A DNA stretch of 64,000 bases from Cricetomys ansorgei (Eukaryota; Chordata; Mammalia; Rodentia; Nesomyidae): NCBI GenBank assembly GCA_026225945.1, contig JAMJFZ010004066.1, positions 1,279,001 to 1,343,000 of the forward strand, in the 5' to 3' direction. Of this stretch, positions 24,614 through 35,290 are shown in pieces (within the stretch, counting starts at the first letter, position 1; every line of letters starts with the position of its first letter). The notes beneath the pieces were generated by a model. It was given only the letters and a program-made list of their open reading frames with translations. It was not told the DNA's origin and did not search any database. A program made the position numbers and the translations under genes.

Positions 24614-24967
24614 CTTCTGCAGATCTCACCCACAGGAGCCACTTGAGAACTTAGACTCTGATGCAATCTCTCCTGGAATGTTCTTTCCCAAAGCCCCACC
24701 CCACCTCTTTCACAGTGCTGCTTACCATTACCTGCTCTGACCCTACTCCAACTAAAACCGCCACCCGGGCCTCCTTACTTTCTCAGGAGAACATGCCCAT
24801 CTCCTTTACCACCAGCCAGCTTTCGCTCTGCAGTACATGTATAATTAACCTGTGTGTCTCTTCTGCCTGTTCTCCCATGAGACCCTGAGTGAGGGACAGG
24901 GTGGGGCAGGAACTTCTTAGTATTTTGTTCAGTCATGTGTCCCTAGTGCTCAAAACAGGCAGTGGCA
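24614..24967. other. Unique-looking non-coding DNA
   Basis: Nothing recognised. Confidence 0.5.
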
Positions 24968-25275
24968 TGTTGAGTCCGAAATTTGCCCCCCAAGGACCAG
25001 TGAGACCATGTATGCAAAAAGCAAAGGCACTTTTTATTCTGCAGAGCAAACCAGCATGCTGGGGTCTGGCACCATGCAAGATGGCCAACCACCTAGAAAG
25101 CTGGAGTGCTTTTAAAGGAAGCAGGAGATCTTTCCGATTGATAAGAACCTGAGCACTGGATTGGCTTGCTAAATGTCACCAGGAAACAAGGGTTTCTGGG
25201 AAAGCGAGTACTTGACGTTAAACAGAAGGAGAGAGCAGGGCCTTCACCACTAGGGGGCGCTGGGCTCTCACGGCA
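24968..25275 (-). mobile_element. Solo ERV LTR, antisense
   Basis: Read on the minus strand, the sequence starts tgccgtgagagccc and has a CCAAT box (gccaatcc) and a TATA-like tttaaaag. The AATAAA signal is the complement of 25033-25038. U5 is short (gcatacatggtctcactggt) and ends cggactcaaca. The TG...CA limits and signal order fit a retroviral LTR about 308 bp long. No internal region is attached, and target duplication was not confirmed. Confidence 0.65.
25247..25262 (+). promoter_or_regulatory. CTCF-type motif
   Basis: CCACTAGGGGGCGCTG fits the vertebrate CTCF core (CCASYAGRKGGCRS) at every core position. It lies close to the 5' end of the antisense LTR. Binding itself is not shown. Confidence 0.6.
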
Positions 25276-25738
25276 TACAGTAGGTACTAACTAGTTGCTT
25301 AAAAATAAAAGTGACAAGTTTGTCTGGCACTTCAATCTACAAGAAAAAAACTAGAGAAATGCAAGGCCTTCAGAGAGTGCCCTGGTCTTCACCATTGCCA
25401 TTTTGTCTCTGCAGATCCAACAGTGTCAGGTCAGATATGTGCAGGGAAAAGCTGCATTCTACTGAACATATACAGAAAATGCCAATCTAAAGTACTATCG
25501 AGGTAAACCTTATTCTTAACATTCAACAATACCCAAACAGAGCAAGACATCTCACAAATGGATCTAACTACGGATGCCACAGCAGGCCCAATCTCTCCAC
25601 CTTAGTAGGGCCTTGCTGCTTGTCCACACAAGTCACTTTCTGCAGCACACAGTGGTCCCTTTCTTCTGAGCTCAATGGTGAGCTCAATATTTACCAAGGA
25701 AGACATCTCCCAACACAACACCCTGGTCAGGGACCACA
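25276..25738. other. Unique-looking non-coding DNA
   Basis: Nothing recognised. Confidence 0.5.
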
Positions 25739-25885
25739 TGGTGGTTTCAATCAGAACAGTCCCCTATAGGCGCCTGTATTTGAATGTCTGGCCCCCATCT
25801 GATGGCACTTTGTGGGGAGCTTTAGAAGGAGCAGCCTTGCTGGAGGAAGTATGTCACTGGTGGTGGACTTCAAAGCAGATACTTG
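25739..25885 (+). mobile_element. MT/MaLR LTR, 5' part only
   Basis: Starts tggtggtttcaatcagaac and includes gcagccttgctggaggaagt and atgtcactggtggtggac. The 3' half of the LTR is missing. Confidence 0.7.
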
Positions 25886-26127
25886 GCATTTCTGAATTTA
25901 ACCATGAGTAGCACTAAACTGCCTTACAGAAGTAGTTCAAGCTGACTCTCCCAAACCAGAATCATAACTACTGCTCACCAATCTGGCTAGACAGAACCAG
26001 AAGAAACCAGGTAACCATCTACCTAACAAGCTAGGTCCAATCCTGCCTTACAGCCCAACCCTTCAGAGGGGCAGGAGGGCATCAGTTCAGGGCAGCCTGG
26101 GCTACAAGACACACTATCTCAAAGTTG

Positions 26128-26255
26128 ATACCTGCTCGGCATAGTGGTACACACTTTTAATCCCAACACTCAAGAGGTGGGGGCAGGCAGAGCTCTCTGG
26201 AATCCAGGCCAGTCGGGACTACTGGTAAAAGAGACCCTGTCTCAAAAGCTAGTTA
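26128..26255 (+). mobile_element. B1 SINE
   Basis: A diverged B1: catagtggtacacacttttaa, then tcccaacactcaagagg, ending gagaccctgtctcaaaag. Confidence 0.8.
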
Positions 26256-26343
26256 ACTACACAAAGTATTCACAACTGATTATTTGGAAAATAGATATTT
26301 TTAAAAAGTCCAGCTTCATGCAACATAAAGAATTGGGAGCCAC

Positions 26344-26374
<31 letters not shown>
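26344..26374. repeat. (AAAT)n microsatellite
   Basis: About seven units of taaa/aaat. Confidence 0.95.
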
Positions 26375-26375
<1 letters not shown>

Positions 26376-26377
26376 CT

Positions 26378-26410
26378 GACAGCCAGAGTTACAACAGAGA
26401 AACCCTGTCT

Positions 26411-26446
<36 letters not shown>
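26378..26446 (+). mobile_element. B1 3' fragment with long poly(A)
   Basis: The segment cagccagagttacaacagag followed by aaaccctgtctc and about 35 A. It carries the gttacaacagagaaac variant. Confidence 0.85.
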
Positions 26447-26449
<3 letters not shown>

Positions 26450-28185
26450 AAAAACAGAAATGGAAGCCAGCAGCACAGTACAATGCAATTTTAAACTCAG
26501 CTCTCGAAGAAAGAAATTCATATTTTCCAAAATGTATCTGTGGTGCCAACCGAACAGAGCGGGCAGCTGAGGCACAGACCTTGGAAAGGTTGCCCTGTAA
26601 ACAGTCAGTTTCCCTCCAGGAAAAGTGGACCGGTGCCGGATTCTTTTAACTTGTCACACCCACTCTGAACAATGAGAGCTAACAGTCCCCATCCAGAACC
26701 TGCCTCCCCAGAACCCACCCCTACTTAGCGCAAAATCAACAACAGTTGAGGGTCACTGAACTGAGCCGGCTTTGAAGTTTTCACACACCCTCTGGGATTA
26801 GTTTCTGTTTCTATTCTTTTTTTTTTTCTAAACTCCCATCTCTCATCTTTCTAATTTCAATGCTGATTATTTATATCAGCTCACCTGGTTATCGTATTTA
26901 CTCCCACTTGAGAGCATTGTTTATAATTCTTCAATTAATTGTCTGGTGTAGCCAGACAACTTGGAAACTGTACCCTCTACTTGGGAGTATTACCATGAAT
27001 GGAATGATAGGTTATGACTAAACTTTAGGAAAAGTTCTTTTTAAGTCCTGTGGCAATCTTAACAAATCCTCAAAATAATTTTCCAAAAGGGATCAAAAAA
27101 AAAAGAAAAGAAAACCCTCATTTAAAAAGCTCCTTTTTAATTAAGAGAGACCATCATTCCCCAACAGATGAAGGTCAATCTTCTCTCACCACTTGCTCCA
27201 TTGTTTTCCAATCTTTCCCGGAATTCCATGAACCAAGATTTGATCTGCTCTTCAGCCTACAGCCTGGCTTTTGCCAAGGACTCCAGCCTTGACTGTCCTG
27301 GAGAAACTGAGCGTTCTGTTGGCAGCTCTCAGGAGAAGACGTACTCGAACCGCACTGCGGTACGCAGAGAGTTCCAGCCCTTCCTTCCGCTGCAGATGCA
27401 CAACCACGTTCCATGCTTTGAACATAAGATTCCCCTTCAGCCTGCTTTTGAACAACTCTGAAAATCTAGACAATATGCTTCCTCTCAAGACACCAGTTGG
27501 TTTAGGGGAAAAGGCAGAGACAGTGGTGATCCTGCCAAGACCATTTCTGCAGCCTCTCTCTGGGTAGGGAAGCCTTTCTTAGTGGCTACAAACATTTTAA
27601 TTCAATCCTTAATTGGATTGATGACATAATGAAAGACCTTTTATTAGTCACAGTTGAATTTTAGAACAACAAGGAAGTTGAGTTGTTCACGATTTTGCAA
27701 GCAGTGTTCACGGGTTTTTGAGAATTTCTACAACAACCCTAATGACTGACTAAAATACAGACCAAAAAATCCCACTGCAAATATACAGTAATTTTTCAAA
27801 GCCCTGAAAATATATGTCTAAAAACAAAGCATGAATCTAAATTGGTTTTTTTGTTTTGTTTTGTTTTGTTTTGCAGACCTAATGTCAGACTGAAGTCTAA
27901 AACCCAGTTTCCAGATACAGAATACAGACAGGTCCCAAAGAGAAAAAGATTTTCTTGAGTATCTCTGGCCCTTGTCTATGAACCAGACTTTAAAATTCTT
28001 ACAGAAAAATGAAAGAAAATCTATAAAAGAAGAATAAAGAATAGAGAATGCTTCCTATCACATATTAAGACATTATAAAGCATAATTAAATAATTGAATC
28101 ACAATAATTAAAACTGTATTGTATTGGCCACAGCAAAGAAAACAGAGCAAGGGCGAAACAGAACCAGTATGTGACTCACGGCCAA
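26447..28185. other. Unique-looking non-coding DNA
   Basis: Contains a (TTTTG)n run at 27845-27873. The 27050-27567 stretch has overlapping 80-98 codon frames on both strands, but no family or splice structure is recognisable. Confidence 0.45.
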
Positions 28186-28288
28186 TCATCAAAGCAGAGG
28201 CAGGAAGACTATGTTGAGTCCAAGGTCAATCTGAGCTAACTAGTAGCCAGGCTAGCCTTGGCTACAGAGACCTTGTCTCGGGATAAAA
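28186..28288 (+). mobile_element. Old B1/PB1-like SINE
   Basis: The words gcagaggcaggaagactatg, gtagccaggctagccttggc and tacagagaccttgtctc follow B1 order with strong divergence. Confidence 0.6.
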
Positions 28289-28503
28289 AGAGGAGGAGGG
28301 GAGAAAGATAAAGACAGCCCAGAAGCTAACACACTTGGTGTTGCCATAACAACTGGATACACATTAGAAGGGAGGAAAAGGCCAGCATTGGACACTTCAT
28401 AACAAAAGAAGAGTGAACTATATCAGTGGTAACCACTAAGAACTAGAAGAAACAAAATGTTAAGCAGTTTTAAAGTAGAAAGGTCTTTTAAAACATTGTT
28501 GAG

Positions 28504-28705
28504 AGAGCTGGAGAGATGGCTCAGTGGTTAAGAGCAATGGCTGCTCTTCCAGAGGACCAGAGTTTGATTCCCAGTAGCCACATGGTTGTTCACAACCATT
28601 GTAACTCCAGTTCCGGGGGACTTTCACACATGTGATGCACACACATACACTCGGGCACACACACATAAACCCTAGTATAATAAATAAACCTAAAAAAATT
28701 AAAAA
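28504..28705 (+). mobile_element. B2 SINE
   Basis: Near-consensus head gctggagagatggctcagtg, then caatggctgctcttccagag. The middle of the body is shortened. An A-rich tail follows. Confidence 0.95.
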
Positions 28706-29334
28706 GGAAGATCTTTAAAATCCTAAAATATTTTACCTATGTTTCACCCAAAACTACTAGCTGTGAAGAAAAATCACTAAGGTCTCACCATTCTGTTCAA
28801 TTACTGGTTTCTTATAACCAATTAAAATTAAAATGAGAGAGAACAAGATGTATCAAGAATAACTGACTTTATTACAGTGTTTGCTTGATATTAATAATCT
28901 TGTAAAAATCGAGTGTCTTAGAGGATGAAGAGAGAGCCAAGTGAAAATCGAGGGATTGGATAAACATCAGGCGAAATGCGCTGTCTCTTAGCGACAACAG
29001 GTTCAACGCAGTGTGTGCAAGCACCCTCTCAAATGGAGTTTCCATGGCCTTTCTGAACAGATGCTATCTGCGCAGGCGCTGCTTCCTCATTCCAGGCTCC
29101 GGGGCTCCTCTCAAGACACCTCGGCGAGGACCGCCTGGCTTTGGGAGAGGTGAAAAGACTGGGCAGCCTCCAGATCACAAGCCAGCAAGCCACAGCTGGA
29201 GTGACGCCAACATCAATAAGGGCTCTGAGGGAAAGGGAAATCCTACACAGGATATACAGAAGAAAATGTAAAATGCCCAAGGGCAAGTATGGTCGTGGTC
29301 AAGGCTGCAAAACTGTTTAATGAACCTAAAAATA
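28706..29334. other. Unique-looking non-coding DNA
   Basis: An 86-codon plus frame (29011-29271) with basic, Pro/Gly-rich composition has no recognised family and no Kozak or splice support. Confidence 0.45.
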
Positions 29335-29831
29335 ATAATAACAACAGAATAGACAGAACAGACTCCGTTTTAGGCCCGAGGCTTCATCTCAAGCCTTGGG
29401 CATGACCCAGAAAAGTCATAAATTCTAAGAGAAAGCCATAAAAGGCCCCTAGCTGAAGGACAACCAGAGATGAGGACAACCACAAGGTAGCCACAGGAAT
29501 GCAGAAAGGCCTTATCTCAGGGCTGGACATCTGTGCCTGGTCCCCCCACATGCCAGGAGGTACGTGAGTATCTTATCTTGAAGCTAGCCAATCACAAACC
29601 AACCCATGTAACTGTCTCATTGACCACCAATCATGTTCCCTATTACCTCATCCATGCTGAACTTCTCCTTACAATCTATAAAAAGGCCAGGAAGCCTTTG
29701 TTCAGGGTTACCATTTTCTTGAATGGCTGACTCCTGCATGCAGGAATTTTTCTTTCACAAAATAAATGCACCCTTGCTGATTGCACGTGTGAGTGGTGAT
29801 CTCTGTGTGGCGATTTCTGACTTAACATCAA
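29335..29831 (+). mobile_element. ERV LTR, sense
   Basis: In order: CCAAT boxes (gccaatcac at 29587 and a second near 29627), TATA box (tataaaaag, 29677-29685), AATAAA at 29761, and a U5-like end (gtggcgatttctgacttaaca). The 84-bp TATA-to-poly(A) distance is typical of an LTR. The end, gacttaaca, is close to the gactcaaca end of the LTR at 24968-25275. The left boundary is uncertain. Confidence 0.65.
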
Positions 29832-29846
29832 CAACACTAAACTTAT

Positions 29847-30163
29847 TGCTATGGTTTGGATGTTCTCCAAAGGCCAGGCCTGTGAGGTGCTGACACTCTG
29901 AGGGATGGAACCTTCTAGAGGGGACCTGGTGGGAGCTCTGAGATCGCTGAGGGTGTGCCCTTGAAGGGGATTATGGTGCCTTGGTCTCCTCCTGCCCCTC
30001 CCTATCCCTCTCTCTGCTTTCTGGCCAGGGGTAGCTTTGATCCACCACATACGTTTCCCATAATGCACTGCCTCCCCACAGGCCCAAGGCAACAGAAGCC
30101 AGCCTATCCTCTCATTACAGACTGACTGGCTCGGATACATTGTTACAATGACAAAAACTAACA
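29847..30163 (+). mobile_element. MaLR (MLT1/ORR1-like) LTR
   Basis: Starts tgctatggtttggatgttct. It contains gtgtgcccttgaaggggatt, gcctccccacaggcccaa and an 'acattgttacaatgac...aactaaca' end, matching an older MaLR LTR. Confidence 0.7.
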
Positions 30164-30226
30164 TATCCATGATTTTAAGTTTGTAATGAAATGAAGTATT
30201 TCTCAATGAAACACTAGCACACAGCT

Positions 30227-30252
30227 AATAATTAATAATAATAATAATAATA
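30227..30252. repeat. (AAT)n microsatellite
   Basis: About eight imperfect units. Confidence 0.85.
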
Positions 30253-30370
30253 GTTCACCTATTTTAGAAATAAACAAACATGCGAGTGGAATTCTTAGTC
30301 CAGCTTCGCCATCACTCCCCTCGTGTCAGTGAGAACTTTTTTGTGTTTCTCGCCATTTAAAATAATAACA

Positions 30371-30575
30371 ACTCTGGCTGAAGAGTCAACAGTCAAGAGC
30401 ACTTGTTGCTCTTATAGAGGACCTAGGGTCAGTTCCTACCACCTGTGTCAGGAGGCTCTCGATTGCCTGGAACTCCGCCTCCGGTGGACCGGCCCCCTCG
30501 TCGGTGGACAATGCACGCATGCGCACATACCCAATCACAGAGACATAAATAATAAGACAAAAATCTTTTCAAAAC
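30371..30575 (+). mobile_element. B2 SINE, diverged
   Basis: The copy reads gagcacttgttgctcttata, gaggacctagggtcagttcc and ctggaactccgcctccgg, with an A-rich end. It has several CpGs not yet decayed. Confidence 0.85.
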
Positions 30576-30978
30576 AAATTTTAAACAAAGTATTAACAGA
30601 TGTAAGTCTGCCTCAGATTTGACAAAAAGCGTTTACAAAAAAAAAAAATCTACAATTATTGTCGCACCTAATGCTAAGAACCAGAAACGACATAAATACC
30701 TGTTCCTGTGGTGTTCCCGCCGACTCCGTGTGGCACTGCCGTGCGAGTACCGCCGGCACAGCTAGGTGAGAAAGAAGGCGAGGACCATGGCAGTGGGTGC
30801 GGATCTGAGTATCGAGCCAGACTGGCAGCAGTCAAGCCACCTTGTCATTTGGCTTCATGACTGACATGTCGCATGCATAAAATCCAAAGGGACACACAAT
30901 AAAACCACTCAAATCAGAGAGTGCAATGTTGGGCTTCAGCGTATAGCTTTCATGGTGCTGGTGAGAAGAGAGTTAAAT
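30576..30978. other. CpG-containing DNA upstream of a pseudogene
   Basis: A poly(A) near 30638 and a small CpG cluster at about 30710-30810 (ccgccgactccg, gtaccgccggc). I cannot decide whether the part next to 30979 is 5' UTR copied with the cytochrome c pseudogene or older local DNA. Confidence 0.4.
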
Positions 30979-31459
30979 TTGGGTGCTGTTGAGAAAGGCA
31001 AGAAGATTTATGTTCAGAAGTGCCACACTGTGGAAATGGAGGCAAATATAAGACTGGACCAAATCACCGGGGTCTGTTTGGGTGGAAGACGGATCAAGCA
31101 CCAGATCCTCTTACACAGATGCCAGCAAGAATGAAGACATCGCTGGGGAGTGGACACGGGGATAGAGGGAACGTTTGGAGAGTCCCTTTTGGGACATCCT
31201 GAACATAGATGATCTCAGCCAGGATTGCAAAGGGAGAAAGAGCTGATCTGAGAGATCCTCTTTAAAAGGCCACTGGCGCCACTAATGGTGGCGCACGCCT
31301 TTAATCCCAGCGCTTGGGAGGCAGAGGCAGGCGGATCTCTGTGAGTTAGAGGCCAGCCTGGTCTACAGAGTGAATTTGAATTCCAGGACAGCTAGGGTTA
31401 CAACAGAGAAACTCTGTCTTGGAAATCAGAAACAAAATCAAAGAGTCACTAATAAGTAA
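30979..31459 (+). pseudogene. Cytochrome c processed pseudogene, split by B1
   Basis: The conceptual translation retains pieces of the electron-transfer haemoprotein cytochrome c: VEKGKKIYVQK, CHTVE, then in another frame TGPNHRGLFGWKT and QAP, then SYTDASKNEDIAGE. A diverged region matching the 'PGTKMIFAGIKKKGERADL' part follows. The gene is dead. The start ATG is TTG, and the haem-binding CxxCH segment has lost bases, leaving one Cys next to His. At least two frameshifts and several stops are present. No introns are seen, which suggests a retrocopy. The C-terminal codons end at a TAA at 31457-31459, but a B1 (31287-31446) interrupts them, flanked by cactaat at 31280-31286 and 31447-31453. 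Whether the parent is the somatic or the testis isoform cannot be decided. Confidence 0.85.
31287..31446 (+). mobile_element. B1 SINE inside the cytochrome c pseudogene
   Basis: The copy reads ggtggcgcacgcctttaatc, gcggatctctgtgagttaga and tagggttacaacagagaaac. A 7-bp duplication (cactaat) flanks it, so it inserted after the pseudogene formed. Confidence 0.93.
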
Positions 31460-31617
31460 TAATAATAGAGTTTGTACTCTGACTCCCATATTCATGCTGT
31501 GGAGTGTGCACACATGCAATAATAATAAATAATTCTAAAGTGTTTATGTTTAAAAGTTAGTATGGGTCCTCCTAATTATCTTATTTTATATTATATTTTG
31601 TTTTATTTTAAGTGTAT

Positions 31618-31810
31618 GGACACCAAATTTTATTTTACTTGTATTTTACGTGTGTGGGCGCTAGGTGCATGCAGTGCCCGTGGAGGCCAAAAGAGGGCGC
31701 CAGGTCCCCGGGCACTGAAGTTACAGATGTTCATAAACAGCCGCACCGGTGCTGGGCCTGGAACCTCAGCAAGCATCCAGTGCTCCTGAGCGCTGAGCTA
31801 TCCCTGGCCT
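31618..31810 (-). mobile_element. B2/B3 SINE
   Basis: Antisense: attttacttgtattttacgt, tgcccgtggaggccaaaaga and tgagcgctgagctatccctg. It carries ccaaaagagggcgcc, the CTCF-like core known from B2 copies. Confidence 0.88.
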
Positions 31811-31954
31811 GCTCATTTCCTAGCTCTGATTCTACAGAAGCCCACAGATGTGGCACTGAGCCGGGAGCACACGGGACCACCGGGCGCTCTTCTCGCCCTT
31901 ACTGCGAGCCTGTAATTGTTTCAAAATGAAAGGTTATTTTAAAAATTAATTGCA

Positions 31955-32056
31955 TGTAGCCACCCCTGATGACACAGGGCAGAAATCCCAGCTGCTTGAG
32001 AGGTTGAGGCAGGAGGGTCCCAAGTTCAAGAACAACCTGGACAATTCAGTAAGATG
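31955..32056 (+). mobile_element. Old B1/PB1-like SINE
   Basis: The words aaatcccagctgcttgagag and gttgaggcaggagggtccc, then aagttcaagaacaacctgg, follow the 7SL-derived SINE order. Confidence 0.65.
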
Positions 32057-32059
32057 AGG

Positions 32060-32325
32060 GGCCAGTGAGACAGCTCAGACAAAAGTGCTCAGTGCGCAAG
32101 TCTGAAGACCTGAGTTCAGTTCCCAGATCCAGATCCCACAGAGAAAGGGGAAGAGCAATCCAGAAAACCGTCCTCTGACCTACACACAGAGACACGCACA
32201 GTCATGCGCACGCAAGCATGCAGACGATGAGGGCAGGCACGCGCACATGCATTCATGCAGGCAATCAAGACATGCGCGTGTTCACACCCGCATCCACACA
32301 CATCACACAGACAACAATAACGAAT
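32060..32325 (+). mobile_element. B3/B2-related SINE with CA-rich tail
   Basis: The segments ggggccagtgagacagctca and gacctgagttcagttcccag, then cctctgacctacacacaga, followed by a degenerate acgc/atgc-rich tail. Confidence 0.75.
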
Positions 32326-32344
32326 TAATTTTATATTTAACAGA

Positions 32345-32420
32345 AGGAGGCTGGGTATAGCTTGGTAGTACAGTGCTTGCCTAGCATGCACAGGGTTCTA
32401 CATTCGATGCTTAGTACTAG
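32345..32420 (+). mobile_element. ID/B4-like SINE
   Basis: The segment tgggtatagcttggtagtac followed by agtgcttgcctagcatgcac and a box-B-like ttctacattcgatgctt. Confidence 0.7.
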
Positions 32421-32425
32421 TAAGT

Positions 32426-33194
32426 GAATAAATATTAATTCCGTTTCTATGCAGCACTCCAGAGGGCATCACATTTCAGAGTCTGGCTCCCGGAAGCTGG
32501 GATACATAAAACTTCGAAGAAGAAAGTTCAAACCGTCAAAATATTTAAATGATACTCTAATAAAACTTTCTGAAAATGAAGGACCTAAAATGTAAGAGCC
32601 AAATGGGAACACCAAGGACAAACAACTTCAAAATGTACCCTGCTGAGCTATTAAGTCTGATCTAGTTAGCTGCGTCTGAAGAGCACAGGAAATGTCCTAA
32701 AGGCCTAGAGAGGAAAAGATGAAAGGCCAGGGAATGAATGCCGGTGTCAGACTTTACAACACAACTGGAAAGCAGAAAATCATTTTCAGAACAAAAATTG
32801 AAGGAAAAGAAATGAAACTACAGATGCCTTCAAGGACCAAGGCCATTTAAATATAGACAAATGTACATCTGAACAAGCAGAGACTCAAAGTACGCATATG
32901 CTATCCATCCCTAGGGTTCAAACCATGCTTCTAAAACCCAGGTTCATTACTTGGACCACAGACACAGTCAAGCATCTCAATAACATGTTCTCAGTTAGCC
33001 CCCAAACGGTACACAACTAATACCATCCTAGACACGTCGGAAAGCAGCAGCTCATTATGTTGGACAGATGCATCAGAGCTGGGAGTCTCTCTGACGGGTT
33101 ACTAAGGAACTGGAGTAAAAGGATGATAGTGAAGAAGTCAGCATTTTGTGTGTTGGACTGTAGAATGAAGGTTGGGGTCCTGGACAGAAAAACA
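32426..33194. other. Unique-looking non-coding DNA
   Basis: Nothing recognised. Confidence 0.45.
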
Positions 33195-33425
33195 GCAGGC
33201 TGCAGAGATGGCTCAGCAGTTAAACGCACTGGCTGCTCTTCCCAAGAACCCAGGTTGGGTTCCCAGCACTCACATGGCACTCCATAACTATCCGTATTCC
33301 AGCTCCGGGAGATCCAACGCCCAGGAGATTTATGGCCTCCACAGGGACTAAAACTCAGGTAGTGTGCATATATACATGCAGGCAAACACCCGTCCCCATA
33401 CACGCACACATATAAATTTCAAAGA
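33195..33425 (+). mobile_element. B2 SINE
   Basis: The copy reads ggctgcagagatggctcagc, cgcactggctgctcttccca and gttgggttcccagcactcac, ending in acatataaatttcaaag. Confidence 0.92.
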
Positions 33426-33954
33426 ATTAATTAATGACAGGTAAACCTTCTATGCCCTAATTATGTGGAATACAACCAAGATACTGAGAGGAAAGGAGAG
33501 GAAGAGAACACAGTAAGGTCACTGAGAACTGAGTGGGTAATGGGTAAGGACAGAGGGATGCTATGCAGAACCGGCAGGCTAAAAGGAGCAGGCATTAGGT
33601 GGTCCTGAGACTGCTATTTCAAAGGTAATCACTAGAATCATATCGTCTTTCCTGACATCAAAAAAGTTTAATCAGTGAAAAAAAACCTAACAATGAATCC
33701 CTAAGTAAATAAAATGAAATAAAACATAGACATAATTAAAGCAGTGACAGAATTTAAAACTAACATAGCCAAACAGCAATTAATGTAAATGATCCTGACT
33801 TGCCCACTGAATGAAAAATATTTCAAATTGTTTAGTGTATTGTTGTTTAGAGCCAAGTTTTGACTATTTTGACTATAGGAGTCTGGCTTAAAATGCAGAA
33901 TAGTGAGTACATTTATAGGAAGTTCAAACACCATACTTGAAAAGATTTAAGAAC
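33426..33954. other. AT-rich non-coding DNA
   Basis: Nothing recognised. Confidence 0.45.
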
Positions 33955-34260
33955 AGACAAAATTTTATTAGGCAAATGGAAATACTATGTTTTAATAACA
34001 TCAGATAAAATAAAACTCAAGACAAAACTATTGAAATAGACAATGACTACTTACATACTGAAAGCTATACTTCCAATAAAGGAAAAGTTAATCACACCTA
34101 TGAACCAAATAACACACAAGAAACAGAAAAAGATGAGAACACCATCAGCACATCAAGGGCTCATACCAGGAAAGAGACAATGTTTCACTATTGGCAACTG
34201 TAACAAGATAATTCTCCAAACTAGTAAGGCTAACGAGAAAAAATTATATTCTTACCTCCA
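33955..34260 (+). mobile_element. Old L1 ORF2 fragment
   Basis: The words aacatcagataaaataaaac, tcaagacaaaactattgaaa, acttccaataaaggaaa and cctatgaaccaaataac match the order of the L1 ORF2 endonuclease-RT linker region. Stops and frameshifts are present. Confidence 0.55.
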
Positions 34261-34329
34261 GAGAGGGTGATGAAGCTTTTGATAGAACTCAACATCCACA
34301 CACAATCACAGCAAAATCTCTCTTGAGGA

Positions 34330-34717
34330 GGCTGGAGAGATAGCCTAGCAGTTAAGGATGCATACTGAGGGGGACTGGAGAGATGGCTCAGCAGTTAAGA
34401 GCAATGGCTACTCTTTCAGAGGACCCAGGTTCAATTCCCAGCACCCACGTGGCAGCTTATACCTGCTTGTAACTCCAGTTCTAGGTGACCTAACACCCTC
34501 ACATAGACATATACACAGGCAAGACACAAATTTACATTAAAAAAGAAGTATTAAGAGTGTGTCTTGCTTTTCCAGAGGACCTGGACCGAGTTCCCAGCAC
34601 CCACATTGGATGGCTTCCACCCTGCCCTAACTCCAGCTCTGGATTTGGTGCCCTCTTTTGGCCCCTGTGGGAACCTGCATTCACATACACATACACGCAT
34701 ACTTTTTTAAAATCTTG
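34330..34717 (+). mobile_element. B2 SINE interrupted by a second B2
   Basis: The left part (ggctggagagatagcctagc to about 34365) stops where the right part (34556 on, cttgcttttccagaggacct) resumes in B2 order. Between them lies a complete B2 (34369-34550). Confidence 0.82.
34369..34550 (+). mobile_element. B2 SINE nested in B2
   Basis: Near-consensus head gactggagagatggctcagc with box B ggttcaattcccagcaccc. It ends in an A-rich run before the outer copy resumes. Confidence 0.9.
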
Positions 34718-34849
34718 ACTAAACAGGAATGGATGAATTCCTTCTTGATGTGACTTTAGACAAGCAATGAGAAAGAATGAAATAAAGCATACACGCTCAC
34801 ACATGAGTGTGCACAATCACTAACATTTAACAACCTAAATGAATGCTTA

Positions 34850-35290
34850 GAACACTAAATTTTTTTCAAGTTTTTTTTTTCTTTCCTAATGTATGCATTT
34901 ATGGCTAAGAATGTTCCTCTGAGTACAATTTTAGCTGCACCCCAAGTCCTTCCATATAGTATTTTTATATTAATTCTAATCGAAGTATTAAAACTTGCTA
35001 AATTCCTATATAACATTTTTTTCTGACCATAAGTTACTTAAGGAAAGTTTTTCAGGATACATTGGCTATTGATTTTTGTTTAATTTAAAGAACATCATTG
35101 TATTTTATTTGAATCCTCCAGCATCTACTGAGATTTCCTTTTGCCCCAACAATTTAGGAATCCGTGTGTACTTTAAGGAATGTGTATTCACAGCTGAGCA
35201 ACATCTGGACACGTCAAAGAAATACATTAATTGTGTCATTTAAATCCTTACTGAATTTACTCACAGCCATTGCAGAGAATATGTTTACAA
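34850..35290 (-). mobile_element. L1 ORF2 fragment, antisense
   Basis: The plus strand reads cctaatgtatgcatttatgg, ttttagctgcaccccaag and gaatgtgtattcacagctga. These match the reverse complement of L1 ORF2 (reverse transcriptase region). Not open over any length. Confidence 0.7.

Noticed and set aside
24169..24740. Frames of up to 234 codons rich in Cys/Val or Thr/His/Tyr on both strands
   Set aside because: They are simple translations of the TG/TA repeat.
27050..27567. Overlapping plus-strand frames that might be an exon
   Set aside because: Three frames compete and no consistent splice pair or homologous protein is recognisable.
29011..29271. Basic 86-codon frame that recalled ribosomal or HMG-type retrocopies
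   Set aside because: No stretch matches those proteins on closer reading.
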